Assembly: GCA_963783175.1 (NCBI GenBank)
Contig: CAWANG010000008.1
Coordinates: 3,931-67,930, forward strand
From: Roseiarcus sp963783175
GTDB lineage: Bacteria > Pseudomonadota > Alphaproteobacteria > Rhizobiales > Beijerinckiaceae
Reading direction: 5' to 3'
DNA: 64,000 nt
Shown here: positions 45,766 to 56,841 of the stretch, piece after piece
How positions within the stretch are numbered: position 1 is the first letter of the stretch
Layout: the number at the start of each line of letters is the position of its first letter
Translations under genes and position numbers: made by a program
Notes under the pieces: model-generated
Seen by the model: only the letters and a program-made list of their open reading frames with translations
What the model was told of the DNA's origin: nothing
The model's database searches: none

Positions 45766-47307
45766 GTGACTGAAGCTAGCGTAAGCTCTTATTTCGAAGA
45801 CCTCGAGAGTTCGGCAGATCTAGGCCGCTTGGCAAGGCGGGGCGGCGTGGCTTCCGTTGCAAGCGTTTACGGTAACGGAATTTTGCAAATACTCGGCGTC
45901 ATTGTATTAGCGCGGCTGCTGACGCCAGAAGATTTTGGATTGGTGGCGATCGTCATGATCTTGACTCGCTTTGCTCCGCTGTTGATCGATTTCGGCATGG
46001 CAGACGCCGTGACACAGAGAAGCAAGATAACTGAAGGCCAAGTCAGCGCACTGTTTTGGCTGACGAGCGGGTTCGGGGTCGCGGTCGCAGTGGGTTTGGC
46101 TATGTGCAGTCCGCTAATTGCGTGGTTGTACCGGGAACCGAGGCTACAGTCTATAGCGTTGGTCTTCGCCATGACCTTCGTGTTCACTGGTTTGTCGAGC
46201 CAGCACCTGGCGCTTTTGCAGCGAACAATGCAATTTGTGGCAATTGCCAAAATACGGGTTTTAAGCGCGCTGGCAGGATTTGCAGTCGCTATTCTGATTG
46301 CGACATCCGGTCACGGCTACTGGGCCCTGGTACTGCGTCCGGTGGTAAATACCGGTTGTATTGCTGCCGGAACTTGGCTGGCGTGCAGATGGAGACCAGG
46401 TTTTCCTGTCTTTGACACCGAAGTGAAGTCGATGCTTCGCTTCGGGATGCATGTTTTGGGCTTCTCGACAATATCTTCTGTAACCGACGTGGCGGACCGG
46501 ATTGCCCTAAGTTTATTCTACCTGCCTAGCGTTGTCGGTTTATATCAGAACGCGACGAACATGTATGAGAATGCTATCATATTTCCGCTCACCCAACTGC
46601 ACGGTGTCGGTACGGCAGGGCTTAGCAAACTGCAATCCTATCCTGCTACGCTCCTACAAAAATATGAGGCGACATTGTCTGCGCTTGCGTTTTTCGTCAT
46701 GCCTGCCGCCGCGATCCTGTCGGTGACAGGTCAAGATCTGGCAGTAATCTTGTTGGGTGAAAAATGGCGGCAGAGCGGTTTGCTCCTGAGCATTATAGCA
46801 TTGGCGGGTATTGTCGCGTTCATTGAAATATCAGGGGGCTGGCTGCATGTTTCGAGCGGGAGGCCGGAGCGTTGGAAGAATTGGGGTATTGTCAGCTTCA
46901 TCGTGCGGGTGGCGGCAATTCTGGGAGGTCTCCGCTTTGGCGCTGAGGGTGTGGCCGTGGCCCTGGTGGGGGTGGGCTGGTTGGTCGCTTTTCCTTCGGT
47001 CCTTTATGCCGGCCGGCCATTAGGCATGGGCGCCGCTCTGGTGATCCGAGCGGTGCGCGCCCCGTTGCTCGGTGCCACAATCGCAGTCGCCGCGGGCTGG
47101 TGGCTGCAAGCAAGCTTTCTCTCAGATTATTCAACCCTCTTCCGGATATTTCTCTCGGTCTCTCTTTGCGCCTCAATCTATCTTTTGATCGTTGTAGGGC
47201 TGTTTCGCATTACCGAGCCGATTAGGGTCGCGGCTAGACTTTTGCAAGAATTTGGGGCCGCGCCGCGCAACGCTGATCACCAGCCAGCTTCTCGAGCCTT
47301 ACCGTAA
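45766..47307 (+). CDS. Wzx-type oligosaccharide flippase
   Basis: A 513-residue MOP-superfamily transporter with about 12-14 helices. The N-terminus 'QILGVIVLARLLTPEDFGLV' and 'LIDFGMADAVTQRSKITEGQ' are characteristic. It would turn lipid-linked repeat units across the inner membrane for Wzy-type polymerisation. The start is GTG, overlapping the stop of the small frame before it. The gene is intact and moderately AT-richer than its left neighbour. No Wzy polymerase was recognised in the window. Confidence 0.86.
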   Translation: MTEASVSSYFEDLESSADLGRLARRGGVASVASVYGNGILQILGVIVLARLLTPEDFGLVAIVMILTRFAPLLIDFGMADAVTQRSKITEGQVSALFWLTSGFGVAVAVGLAMCSPLIAWLYREPRLQSIALVFAMTFVFTGLSSQHLALLQRTMQFVAIAKIRVLSALAGFAVAILIATSGHGYWALVLRPVVNTGCIAAGTWLACRWRPGFPVFDTEVKSMLRFGMHVLGFSTISSVTDVADRIALSLFYLPSVVGLYQNATNMYENAIIFPLTQLHGVGTAGLSKLQSYPATLLQKYEATLSALAFFVMPAAAILSVTGQDLAVILLGEKWRQSGLLLSIIALAGIVAFIEISGGWLHVSSGRPERWKNWGIVSFIVRVAAILGGLRFGAEGVAVALVGVGWLVAFPSVLYAGRPLGMGAALVIRAVRAPLLGATIAVAAGWWLQASFLSDYSTLFRIFLSVSLCASIYLLIVVGLFRITEPIRVAARLLQEFGAAPRNADHQPASRALP

Positions 47308-47325
47308 GCGTGGCGACCCGCTCCT

Positions 47326-47348
47326 GCAGCCTTCAAGCTGAAGGCTGC
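47326..47348 (+). terminator. 10-bp perfect hairpin after the flippase
   Basis: Arms GCAGCCTTCA (47326-47335) and TGAAGGCTGC (47339-47348), 18 bp past the flippase stop. No T-run follows, so termination would be factor-assisted or the stem may protect the 3' end of the message. Confidence 0.45.
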
Positions 47349-47623
47349 GTCTGAATTCCAATGTTCGACGGCTTTGTCAGTTCGTGAGCGGCCCTCAAGT
47401 CTGAGGCGAGCGGGGAATCGCGACTTGGCAACTTGGGTTTTCCGGTCGCTTGCCCTGCGGGCGCGTTCTGTGTTGGGGAGAGTCTCAATTCGGCAGACTT
47501 CCGGAGTGGGCAAGTCAATTCGGAAACGCTTATCGCGGCGTTGCACCTTCGCGCGCCCGGCCGTCGAAGAACCGGAACGCAGGTCCGTGCGCGGCGGGGT
47601 TCATGGCGGTTGGGTCGTAAGTC

Positions 47624-47790
47624 GTGAAGCTTGTCCTTCAAACGAGCACGCTGATGTTGCTGGCGAGACTGCTTTCCCCCCCCCCCGGATTTCGGGCTTG
47701 TCGGCATGGCCGGGGCCCTTACGGGTTTGCTTTTCAAAGATGCGGGGGCTCGCCTCCGCGCGGCCAAGTGGCTGTCATGACCTCCAGAGG
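47624..47790 (+). pseudogene. N-terminal remnant of a second Wzx-type flippase
   Basis: The sequence reads 'QTSTLMLLARLLSP', then across a run of eleven C (47676-47686) continues in another frame as 'PDFGLVGMAGALTGLLFKDAG'. This copies the flippase N-terminus ('LARLLTPEDFGLVAIV' in the intact gene just upstream). Only about 50 residues survive. It passes without a break into the methyltransferase remnant. Confidence 0.62.
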
Positions 47791-47799
47791 ACAAGGCGA

Positions 47800-48190
47800 T
47801 CGGTCGATCTTCGAGCGTATCCTCCGGAGGAGATGGAGGCTTTGTTCGAGCGAAACGGGGAGGAAGTGCAGGTCAGACCACGCTTCCGGGATGGGATCAG
47901 CTGGCGCGTCGACGCCGCCAATGATGCGGGCCCGGTTGAATCCCTTGGTCTTCAGGAAATTGTGGTTGCCAACCAATTCCTGTGTCATATGCCTCCCGCC
48001 GAGGCAGAAGCCCGCTTGCGCAATTTCGCGCGGTTGGGGAAGGGCGGCGGATATCTCTTCCTCTCAGACCAGCCGAACGAGATACGCCCACGGGGACTCG
48101 ACGATGTGTCGGAAAAACGAAAGGACGCGCTTTGCGCTCCGAGCGAAGGGGTTGCGTCGAAGGCGCCGAGATGTATTAGGGCGGCTGGGG
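47800..48190 (+). pseudogene. fragment of a CheR-like methyltransferase
   Basis: One frame gives 'EEMEALFERNGEEVQVRPRF', then 'EIVVANQFLCHMPPAEAEAR' and 'GGGYLFLSDQPNEI'. These align with 'ETEMMDLFDRDGDVVTVKSW', 'DIVIASNFLCHMYSLDGR' and 'YGYLFVSGIDLDV' of the methyltransferase at the right end of the window. The SAM-binding N-terminal half is gone and the C-terminus is replaced by unrelated residues. It is therefore a truncated paralogue or the scar of a recombination. Confidence 0.68.
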
Positions 48191-48218
48191 CGGTCCAGCC
48201 GAATGAAAGAGGAGCCAC

Positions 48219-50317
48219 GTGGGTAAGAAGAGCGGAATTTTGTTCTCGACGGCGGCGGTCGCTGTCGCCGCGATCGCCGCCGTCGGCGCAAATCGATACG
48301 CCCCGTCGACTCTTTCATGTCGGGCGCGGCTATATTTGCAAAAGGCGGAGGGCGGAGTCTCGGAGCTTTCGTGGATTGAGCTTTGGGCGATGACGGGTCC
48401 AGGACGAGGGTTTGATTGCACCGCCGGGGACACACTCGAAGCGAGAATCCAATTCAGCCAGCACGCCAGCGAAGACGATCGACAGGCGGGCGCGCGCATC
48501 TTTGGCGAACAATGCGCGAAGTGCCACGGCAGTGATGGGTCGGGTGGTTTCGGACCATCGCTGACCCGATCGGAATACAATCATGGCGATACCGACCTGG
48601 CTATCTACCTAGTGTTGAGGAACGGCGTTCCCGGGACGGCTATGCCGCGAGCCGATCTACCGCCAGTTGCGCTCCTTGAGGTCCTCTCTCACCTCAGAGC
48701 GCTTCAAGCTCGGGCGTCTGAGAATCGAAAATCCGACACATCTCGCCTGGCCATCCAGGTGAGCAGCGAACGCCTGAAAGCCGCCGGAACCAAGCCAGAC
48801 GAATGGCTGATGTATTCCGGCTCGTACAATGGATGGCGTCACACATCGCTGGCCGAAATCACTCCAGCGAACGTCGCTCAACTCCGCGTCCGTTGGGTCA
48901 AGCAATTCGACATGAAGGGAAGAGAGCAACGAATCCACGCCGCTGGTGATCGGCGGAACGATATTCACAGTTCCGGACGCAGAGCATGTGGTTGCTTTGG
49001 ATGCGAGAACCGGCCATGTGATTTGGGAATACAAAAGGCCTCTGCCGGCCGACTTTGTCGTGCCGGGCGACTTCGGCCCGGTGAACCGAGGACTAGCCGC
49101 CTACGGTAACACCCTCTTTTTCGGCAGTGTGGATGGGCACTTGGTCGCCATCAATGCGAACGACGGCGAGGTCGTCTGGCAAACGCTGGTGGCGAGCCCC
49201 TCCGAAGGTTACTCGATTACCGGGGCGCCTCTCGTTGTAAATCATTCCGTGATCGTGGGAATCACAGGCGGTGAGTTCAGGACGCGCGGGTTCCTTGCCG
49301 CCTACGACGCTTTGTACCGGTCAGCAGCAGTGGAAATTTTATACGATCCCAGGTCCTGGCGAAATTGGGCATGAAACTTGGGAGAATGATGCGTGGCGTA
49401 AAGGCGGCGGCCCAACGTGGGTCACCGGCAGCTACGATCCGTCGTCCGACCTGCTCTTTTGGGGCGTCGGCAATCCAAATCCGGATTATGACGGCGACGT
49501 GAGGCCAGGCGACAACCTGTTCACCGACAGCGTGATCGCATTGCACGCGAGCACCGGCAAGCTGGCGTGGTATTTCCAGTTTACGCCACATGATGAACAC
49601 GACCGCGATGCGGCTCAGACCCCGATTCTCACGGATCTTTTGATCGACGGCGTGGTCCGCAAGGTGATCTGCTGGCCGAACAGGAATGGGTTTTATTACG
49701 TCCTCGACCGAATCACGGGAGAGTTCTTGACAGGAGTTGCCGTTCGTTGAAATCGACTGGGCGAAGGGCCTTACCTCGAAGGGGCGGCCCATTCTCTCGA
49801 ATGTCGACAACTTATCGACGGCTGAGCATCGTTCAAGGCCCGGCAATTGCCGGCGCAACGAACTGGCAGAACCCGGCGTTTGACCCGCGACGGGGAACGA
49901 TATTCGTTCCGGCGCTCGAGAGCAGTTCAATCTTCACGAAGGTCTCTTCGAAAGAAGCCGTGAGCGTGCAGAGCGGATCTTATCTCGGCAGCGGCTGGAG
50001 CCAAACGGCGCCGGGGACCCACAAAGTCGTCGCGCTGAACGCCGCCACGGGCCGTGCGAGAATGGGAGTATACCGCTCCGGCCGGAAACGATTACGACTA
50101 CAGCGGACTGCTTTCGACTGAGGGGGGATTGGTGTTTGGGGCGTCGGGAGGGGTCTGTTTCGCGTTGGATGCGGAAACCGGACACGAACTCTGGCGTCTT
50201 TCGCTCGACCGTGGCACCAAATCGGCCCCGATTTCATTTACGATCGATGGACAGACAGGTGATCGCCGTGTCGGCTGGACGGGCGCTATTCTTATTTGGG
50301 CTGTAGACTTGCCATGA
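48219..50317 (+). CDS. PQQ-dependent dehydrogenase with N-terminal cytochrome c domain (about five frameshifts)
   Basis: About 700 residues in several frames. After a signal or anchor helix comes a cytochrome c domain with heme site 'CAKCHG' (about residue 99) and Met ligand in 'GTAMPRADL'. Then follows the eight-bladed quinoprotein: 'WLMYSGSYNGWRHTSLAEIT', 'VVALDARTGHVIWEYKRP', 'YDPSSDLLFWGVGNPNPDYD', 'GNTLFFGSVDGHLVA', ending 'GLVFGASGGVCFALDAETG'. Breaks lie near 48925, 49318, 49740, 49820 and 50058. The family oxidises alcohols or aldoses in the periplasm and passes electrons to cytochrome c. The substrate is not predictable. GTG start with AGAGGAG upstream. Its presence inside a polysaccharide locus is unusual. 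Confidence 0.8.
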
Positions 50318-50516
50318 ACGGAAACAATATATTCGAACGTTAGCTCGTGGACGTCCGCCTTTCGCGCCAATACAACCGAGACGGTTGCATTGAAGCAGAG
50401 AGCTAGAAGGGCAAAGCTCCAGCGCCCGCACGCCGTTTTGAACCGAAGGCGTTCGAGCGGAGGGGTTCGTTGGTCCTCCGAGACGGCCGCGCATCCTGCT
50501 TCGAATGAGGAGCTTC

Positions 50517-51559
50517 ATGACCATAACCGCTTTGAATTCGCAAGTTTGGTCCAAAACATGGATCAGTGGGTGGAAGATCGCCTTCGCCATACGCCCAGCC
50601 ATGTATATTTGTTTAGTTTTGGCCGCGGTTATCGCTTCGTATGCACACTGGATTCGGACTCGCACTATATTTGCCTGCGAAGCCACGCTCTACAGTTCGG
50701 ATCGCTATGTCGCGTATTGCAATGCAACAGGTTATGGCGACTATGAGCATGGCGCGTTCTGGTTTGATCTAGAACCTTCGGCACAAACCTTTGCTAGAAA
50801 CGCGGACGTTCTATTTCTCGGCAGTAGCCGCACTCAGTTCGCATTCTCTACTACGACGACGGCCGATTGGTTCTCTGCAGCTTCGGCTCGGTATTACTTG
50901 TTCGGGTTCCTTGACTACGAAGGCGTAACCTTCGCAGAGCAGCTTCTACGGCAGGTGAAACCTAAAGCCAGAGTTTACGTGATCAACGTCGAAGGGGGGG
51001 ATTTTTTTAGGCAATGGGAAAGTCCAATGGCGCAAGCGGTTATGCACGATCCCGAAGAAAGAATGGACTACGAGAGCGAAGCGCCTCTGGCAACGCGTCC
51101 ATGAGTCGGTTTGCAAGGTCCTTCCCGATCTTTTGCGGCCATCAATATGCCTTTTTCCGTTCGCGAGCGACTGGCGCATACGACCTGGAGATTGGCCATT
51201 ATCGTCCGACGAACACGCCGGTTTCCTACGATCCGGTCATCAATGAGGACGTGGTTAAACGCAACATCGCTGTCGCAACGGAATTCCTCTCGCATTTGCC
51301 TGTGCAAAAAAAATGCGTAATTTTAACGACGATCCCCATGGTCGAGACAAAGATCGGAAATGCAAAAGCGATTGCGGCAGCTCTTGGTGAAGACTTAGTG
51401 ATGCCGGAAATTCAAGGGCTTCATACGTTTGATGGGACGCACATGGAAAAGATGAGCGCGGAGCGGTGGTCCCGCGCCTTTTTTCAAGCAGCGGGACCGA
51501 AAATTCGGTCTTGTCTCGAGAAGGACAGCAAGCATCGACCCCTAAGGTCCATCTCCTGA
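50517..51559 (+). CDS. membrane-anchored SGNH-like protein (frameshifted)
   Basis: About 345 residues. One N-terminal helix ('AMYICLVLAAVIASYAHW') anchors a periplasmic part that begins with 'VLFLGSSRTQFAFS', like block I of SGNH hydrolases, and ends with 'TFDGTHMEKMSAERWS', like the Asp-x-x-His block. This layout is that of AlgJ/AlgX-like or DltD-like proteins, which help to acylate extracellular polymers. One or two indels lie between about 51080 and 51135. GAGGAG precedes the ATG. The nearby MBOAT gene supports a role in acylation. The family assignment rests on these two motifs only. Confidence 0.6.
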
Positions 51560-51586
51560 ATCGATCGCGCACTTGAGGTTGCGCCG

Positions 51587-53514
51587 ATGCAAACCACCGC
51601 TCCCCGTTCTCCGATGATGAGCTGGCTGCCGATCGCGCCTGATTTCCGCGGAGGCTTGCGCGCGGCGCTGGACAGAGCCAGCCCCGCAGAATGTCTCGAG
51701 AGCCTGGCCTCCCTCGCGGCCTGTCGGCTCGGTTTTTTGGAAACGGTTCAGCTCGATCGCGCGCTCGGCCGATTGGGCCTGAAGGAGGCGACCGGCTTTT
51801 CGGCGGTTCGGCTCGCTCTTCTTGCTTCCTCTACCGTCGATCATCTACCGCCCGCAATTCGGGTCGCTGGCTTGCGCCGGAGGTTGCTAATCGAAGTCTA
51901 TGGCGGCGCCTACGGGCAGTACCGGCAGGAACTACTCGATCCGACGTCTTCCTTGCATCAATTCGCTCCGCAGGTTGTGCTGTTCTCGCTCACCGCGCGC
52001 GAAGCGACCGCCGCCGTTCCGGTCACTGCGACGGCCGCGGAGGTCGACGAAACGATCGCAAGATTTGTCGGCGATTTGCGGTCTTTCTGGCGCAAGGCGC
52101 GCGAGATCGGCAACGCGGCGATCATTCAGCAAACCTTCATCGACGTGAACGAGCCGCTGTTCGGCGGCTATGATCGCATCGTTCCCGGAGCCCCGGCGCG
52201 GGTCGTCGCTCGGCTCAACGATCAAATTGTGCGAGGCCGCGGCGCGGGACGGCGTATTGCTGCTTGACGTGGCGCGCGCCAGCGCGCGGGACGGAATTGA
52301 CGCGTGGTTCGACGTCGGGCGCTGGGCTTCAGGGCAAGCTGGAGATCGCTCCGCAAGCAGCGCCCCTTTACGGTGATCTGGTCGCCCGCATCTGCCGCTC
52401 AACGCGGATTGTCGAAGAAATGCCTGGTCCTCGATCTCGACAACACCCTTTGGAGCGGCGTGATCGGCGACGACGGGCTCGACGGCATCGTCCTCGGCGA
52501 GGGAAGCGCGGCCGGCGAAGCGCACCTCGCCTTGCAGTACTACGCCAAGCAGCTCAAGGAACGGGGAATCATTCTCGCCGTCTGTTCCAAGAACGACGCC
52601 AAGGTCGCCGAAGCGGCATTTCGCGATCATCCCGAAATGGTCCTTCGCCGCTCGGACATCGCCGTCTTTCAGGCGAATTGGGATGACAAGGCGCGACAAC
52701 CTGAAGGCGATCGCGGCGCGGCTCAATATCGGAATCGACAGCCTGGTGTTCGTCGACGACAATCCGGTCGAGCGGGCGCGCGTGCGCCAGAGCCTGCCGA
52801 TGGTCGCCGTGCCGGAATTGCCGGAGGACCCGGCGCACTATGTCCGTTGCCTGGCGGAGGCGGGCTATTTCGAAGCGGTCGCCTTTACCGCCGAGGACCG
52901 GGATCGCGCCCAGCAATACGCCGCGAACGCGGAACGCGAGGCTCTGCTTGGATCAGCGGAAAGCATGGAAGGGTTTCTCCGAGGGCTCAAGATGTCGGTC
53001 TTGTACGGGCCGTTCACGCCGGTCGATCACGCCCGCGTCGTCCAGCTCATCAACAAGACCAATCAATTCAACACGACGACGCGCCGATACGCCAGCGAAG
53101 AGGTCGAGCATATCGCCAGCCAGCCCGAGGCTTTGACCCTGCAGTTTCGTCTCCTCGATCGCGTGGGCGACAACGGTCTCGTCAGCACGATGATCCTCCG
53201 CCCCACGCCCGACGACGAAGACGTGCTCGAGATCGAGAATTGGGTCATGAGCTGCCGAGTGTTCGGCCGGCAGCTTGAATTTGAAGCGATGAATATCGCG
53301 GTCGATGCGGCTCGAGCAGCGCGGCGCGCGGGCGCTGGTCGCGAATTATATTCCCACCGCCAAGAACGACGTGATCAGCACGCTCTATCCGAGCCTTGGC
53401 TTTACTGAAGTCAAACATCCGGCGCCCGCCAACGGCGCGACGCGCTGGTTCCTCGATCTCGCAGATTACGTCGATGCGAGACACTCACATCATTGTGCAA
53501 GAGCAGCAGAATGA
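51587..53514 (+). CDS. FkbH-like HAD-IIIC protein (about five frameshifts)
   Basis: About 640 residues. The N-terminal part is the region that in FkbH proteins precedes the catalytic domain. The HAD domain has 'CLVLDLDNTLWSGVIGDDG', 'IILAVCSKNDAKVAEAAF' and 'DSLVFVDDNPVERARVRQ'. The C-terminal GNAT-like domain has 'INKTNQFNTTTRRY' and 'NWVMSCRVFGRQLEFEAMN'. FkbH proteins take 1,3-bisphosphoglycerate, remove phosphate and load a glyceryl group on an acyl carrier protein. An ACP gene follows with ATGA overlap, which fits well. Breaks lie near 52222, 52330, 52390, 52690 and 53310. Confidence 0.83.
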
Positions 53515-53754
53515 CCGAGCAAGAGATTCTGTCCAACATTCACCCGAATTCTTCGCGATCTGTTGCTCGACGACTCGATCGAGTTGACGATGGAAACCCG
53601 GCGTGAGGACGTTCCGAACTGGGATTCGTTCAATTATATCAACTTCATCGTCGCGGTCGAAATTGAATTCGGGGTGAAGTTCAAGGTCGCTGACATCGAG
53701 TCGTTTCCGAACGTCGGCGCGATCGTCAAAGAGACGACGAAGATGCTGGCCTAG
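53511..53754 (+). CDS. acyl carrier protein (one frameshift)
   Basis: About 80 residues. After 'MTEQEILSNI' the frame breaks near 53538 and continues as 'RILRDLLLDDSIELTMET', then 'VPNWDSFNYINFIVAVEIEF', in which the serine of 'DSF' is the phosphopantetheine site, and ends 'NVGAIVKETTKMLA'. It overlaps the FkbH-like gene by ATGA and would carry the glyceryl or another acyl group for the genes around it. It is too distant from housekeeping AcpP to be that protein. Confidence 0.8.
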
Positions 53755-53844
53755 GTTCCTGGCCCGTGTGTGTGGGGAAACGGGCGGCAGATCGCTAGAT
53801 TTCATCGTCTGCCGCCGGGCCCGATCATCGATGAGGAAGGAGAC

Positions 53845-55242
53845 ATGTTAGCCAGCCGAACTTTCACCGGGGCCGACCAGATCCGGTTTGCCGACGTTTC
53901 GGGTGATCGCAATCCGATGCACCTCGACGCAGTCAAGGCGCGCCGCACCCAGGCGGGCGTGCAGGTGGTGCACGGCGTTCATCTGCTGCTGTGGGCGCTC
54001 GATGTGTTGGCGCGGGATGAGGCCCATTCGCCGATGCTGCGCCTGAGGGCGACCTTCAAGCGGTTTGTCGCCATCCACGAGAAGGTAGCGCTGGCCCTTG
54101 CGAAGCGAACCGAGGCGAGCGCGCGCCTGGACTTTGTAGTCGCGGGACTGACGGTGGCTCAGATCAGCCTCGATTTCGGTTCGCCGGTCCGGACGACCGA
54201 ACCGCTCTTTGGCGATGCACATCCCGCCCCAGCGACGCCCTGCGATCTTTCGCTCGAGCAAATGGAAGGATTGTCAGGCAGGCTCGCCTTCGCAAGGCCC
54301 CCGGACGCGGTCGCAGCGATGTTCCCGGCGGCGTCCGGTTGGCTCGGTCCACGCCGTGTCGCCGCGCTCGCCGCCACATTCCTGTTGGTCGGCATGGTGT
54401 GCCCGGGGCTGCATTCCATCTATGGCAGACCTGACCGTTGAGGCATGCGACGAAAAGGACCCGGAGGACCGGCTCGGCTTCCGGGTGGTCTCGACCGAAC
54501 CTCGGTTTCGTCTGGTGCGCCTGGCTATCGAGGGGGGCGGCCTGGTCGGCTCGATTAAGACCGTCGCACGCATGCCGCCGACGCCGCAGGCGTCGTCAAG
54601 CGACTTGGCCTGCGTGGTCGAGCCTGGCGAGTTCGCGGGCAGCACGGCTCTGGTGGTCGGCGGCTCGCGCGGGTTGGGGGAGGTGACCGCCAAGCTGCTC
54701 GCAGCGGGCGGAGCGCATGACATTGCGCGCTGGTGGGATTGCGACCTCCTATCGCGTCGGCTGCGCCGCGGCCGGACGGCGGCCGCGCGCCTACTTCGCC
54801 ACCCGCATCTCCGCGCAGTCGACACTGTTCACGCGCCGCTGGACGTCACGTGGAGGATTTCTCGCAGGCGCTGCGGGCGCGACGCAACGACGTGTCGCTG
54901 TTCTATCCCTCATCGGTGTATGTGGCGGAGCGGCCGCGCAGCATGCTCGAATAGGCCATGGCCAAGGCCGCCGGCGAGACGCTTTGCAGCGAGATGAACT
55001 TGGCATGGGCGCCGCTGCGCGTCACCGTCGATCGGCTGCCGCGCCTGCCGACCGATCAGACCGCGTCGGTCATTGAGACCGCCCTCCCCTCTCCGGTAGC
55101 CTGCCTGCTGCCAGTCGTGCGGGAAGCGCAGTCCTGGCCGCGAACGAGACGAAGCCCTCGGCGGGGTGATAGACGCGGAACTGGACGGGTGTCAAACGGC
55201 CGGGGTCGACATGTCCGCTGCCAGACTTCCTCAGCAGGATAG
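53845..55242 (+). CDS. MaoC-like hydratase / short-chain reductase fusion (several frameshifts)
   Basis: The first 130 residues are a MaoC-type hot-dog domain with 'IRFADVSGDRNPMHLDAVKA' and 'QVVHGVHLLLWALD', where Asp and His are the hydratase residues. After about residue 250 comes a reductase start 'GSTALVVGGSRGLGEVTAKL'. Pieces in other frames follow: 'RNDVSLFYPSSVYVAERP' and 'MAKAAGETLCSEMNLAWAPL'. Breaks lie near 54435, 54725, 54830 and 54955. Such fusions process acyl-ACP or acyl-CoA and occur next to FkbH and ACP genes in surface-polysaccharide loci. The true end is uncertain; the last 30 codons look random. GGAG lies just before the ATG. Confidence 0.66.
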
Positions 55243-55248
55243 GAGCCG

Positions 55249-56841
55249 ATGCTCTTTAATTCGCATGAATTCCTGTTAGTTTTTCTGCCAGCGACTCTTC
55301 TTGGCTTCTATTTGCTCGGCGGCGTCTCGCGTCAGGCGGCGATCATTTGGCTCATCCTATTGTCTCTGGTGTTCTATGGATGGTGGCGGCCGGTCAACAT
55401 CCTGATCATCGGTCCGTCGATCGTCATCAACTACGCCTTGGCGTCGATCTTGCTGCGGCTGAACCAGGCGAGGGCTCGCGCCGCCTGTCGCAGCGCGGTT
55501 CTGCTGCTGGGAATCGCGTTCAACGTGTTATTTCTCGGCTTTTTCAAGTATGCCGACTTTCTTGTACGGCACGATCAATGATGTATTTGGCGCCAATCTC
55601 ATCCTGATGCATATTATTCTGCCGCTTGGCATATCTTTTATCACTTTTCAAAAGATCGCGTTCTTGATCGACGTGCAAGCCGGGCGGGTAAAGTCATTCA
55701 CGTTTCGCGAATATTGCACATTCGTTCTGTTCTTCCCTCAGCTCATCGCCGGACCGATCGTCCATTATCGTGAAATGATGCCGCAATTTTCCGCCGCGAC
55801 TTGCCGGTTCGACAAGGAGAACTTCGCTGTCGCTCTTACGTTGTTATTCTTCGGGTTGTTCAAGAAAGTGGTTCTCGCCGACAACATCGCGCCGCTGGTG
55901 ACGCCGATCTATGAACACTCGGCCGCTGCTGGCAACACGCCCTTCCTGCTGGCGTGGATGGCGGCGGTCGGGTTCACGCTGCAGCTCTATTTCGACTTTT
56001 CCGGCTATACCGACATGGCGCTCGGGTTGGCCCGGTTCTTCGGGATCAAGCTGCCGCCGAACTTCAACTCGCCCCTGAAAGCGTCGAGCATCATCGATTT
56101 CTGGCTGCGCTGGCATATGACGTTGACGCGTTTCCTGACCGCATACATTTACAACCCTCTAGTGCTGTGGATGACGAGACGCCGAGCGACGAAGGGGCGC
56201 CCTGGATTCGGCGTGCGGAATCCGACCATCGGAGCGTTTGTTTCCCTGCTGATGGTTCCCCTGATCACGACGATGTTCATATCAGGGCTTTGGCATGGCG
56301 CCGGGTATGGGTTCATCATTTGGGGCTTGCTCCACGGTGTCTTTCTCACGATCAATCATGGCTGGCGCGTGTTCGCCGCGCATCGGTGGCGCAATCGGGC
56401 GAGCTATGACCGTATTATGAAGCCGGCGGGTTTCGTATTGACCTTTGTCTCGGTCACCGCCGCGATGGTCTTCTTTCGGGCTCAGACGGTGAGCTCGGCC
56501 CTTGACCTGGCGAAAGGCGTGTTTGGACTGAACGGCGTCGCGCTGGCGCACGGCGGCTCGAGGCGATTGCTGAAACCTACGGCACGGATATTCAAAAGAC
56601 GGCGATGTGGATTGCCATCCTCCTGTTCATCGCTCTCGTCTGTCCCAACACACTTCAAATCCTGGCTCCTTATGAACCAGCGCTGGGCGTGAAGCCGCAG
56701 TCGACGGCGCCCGTGATCGGAAAAATCAGAATCCCGGCGTGGGGTCCCTCGCTCCCTTGGGCAGTTGTAATGTCGGCCGTCGTAGCGATGGCGGTCGTCT
56801 CGCTTGGCGGCCCAAGTGAGTTTTTGTACTGGCAGTTCTAA
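55249..56841 (+). CDS. MBOAT-family O-acyltransferase (two frameshifts)
   Basis: About 530 residues with ten or more helices. 'MLFNSHEFLLVFLPATLLGF' and 'LPLGISFITFQKIAFLIDV' at the N-terminus, 'LQLYFDFSGYTDMALGLARF' in the middle and the active-site histidine in 'FISGLWHGAGYGFIIWG' are those of AlgI/PatA-like enzymes. These move acyl groups across the membrane on to polysaccharides. Indels near 55562 and 56553 split the frame, with good continuity on both sides. GGAG before the ATG. It follows the ACP and MaoC-reductase genes, so the donor may be an acyl-ACP rather than acetyl-CoA. Confidence 0.87.

Noticed and set aside
47676..47686. Run of eleven C considered as a phase-variation switch
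   Set aside because: It lies in a gene fragment that is truncated on both sides, so changing its length cannot restore a protein.
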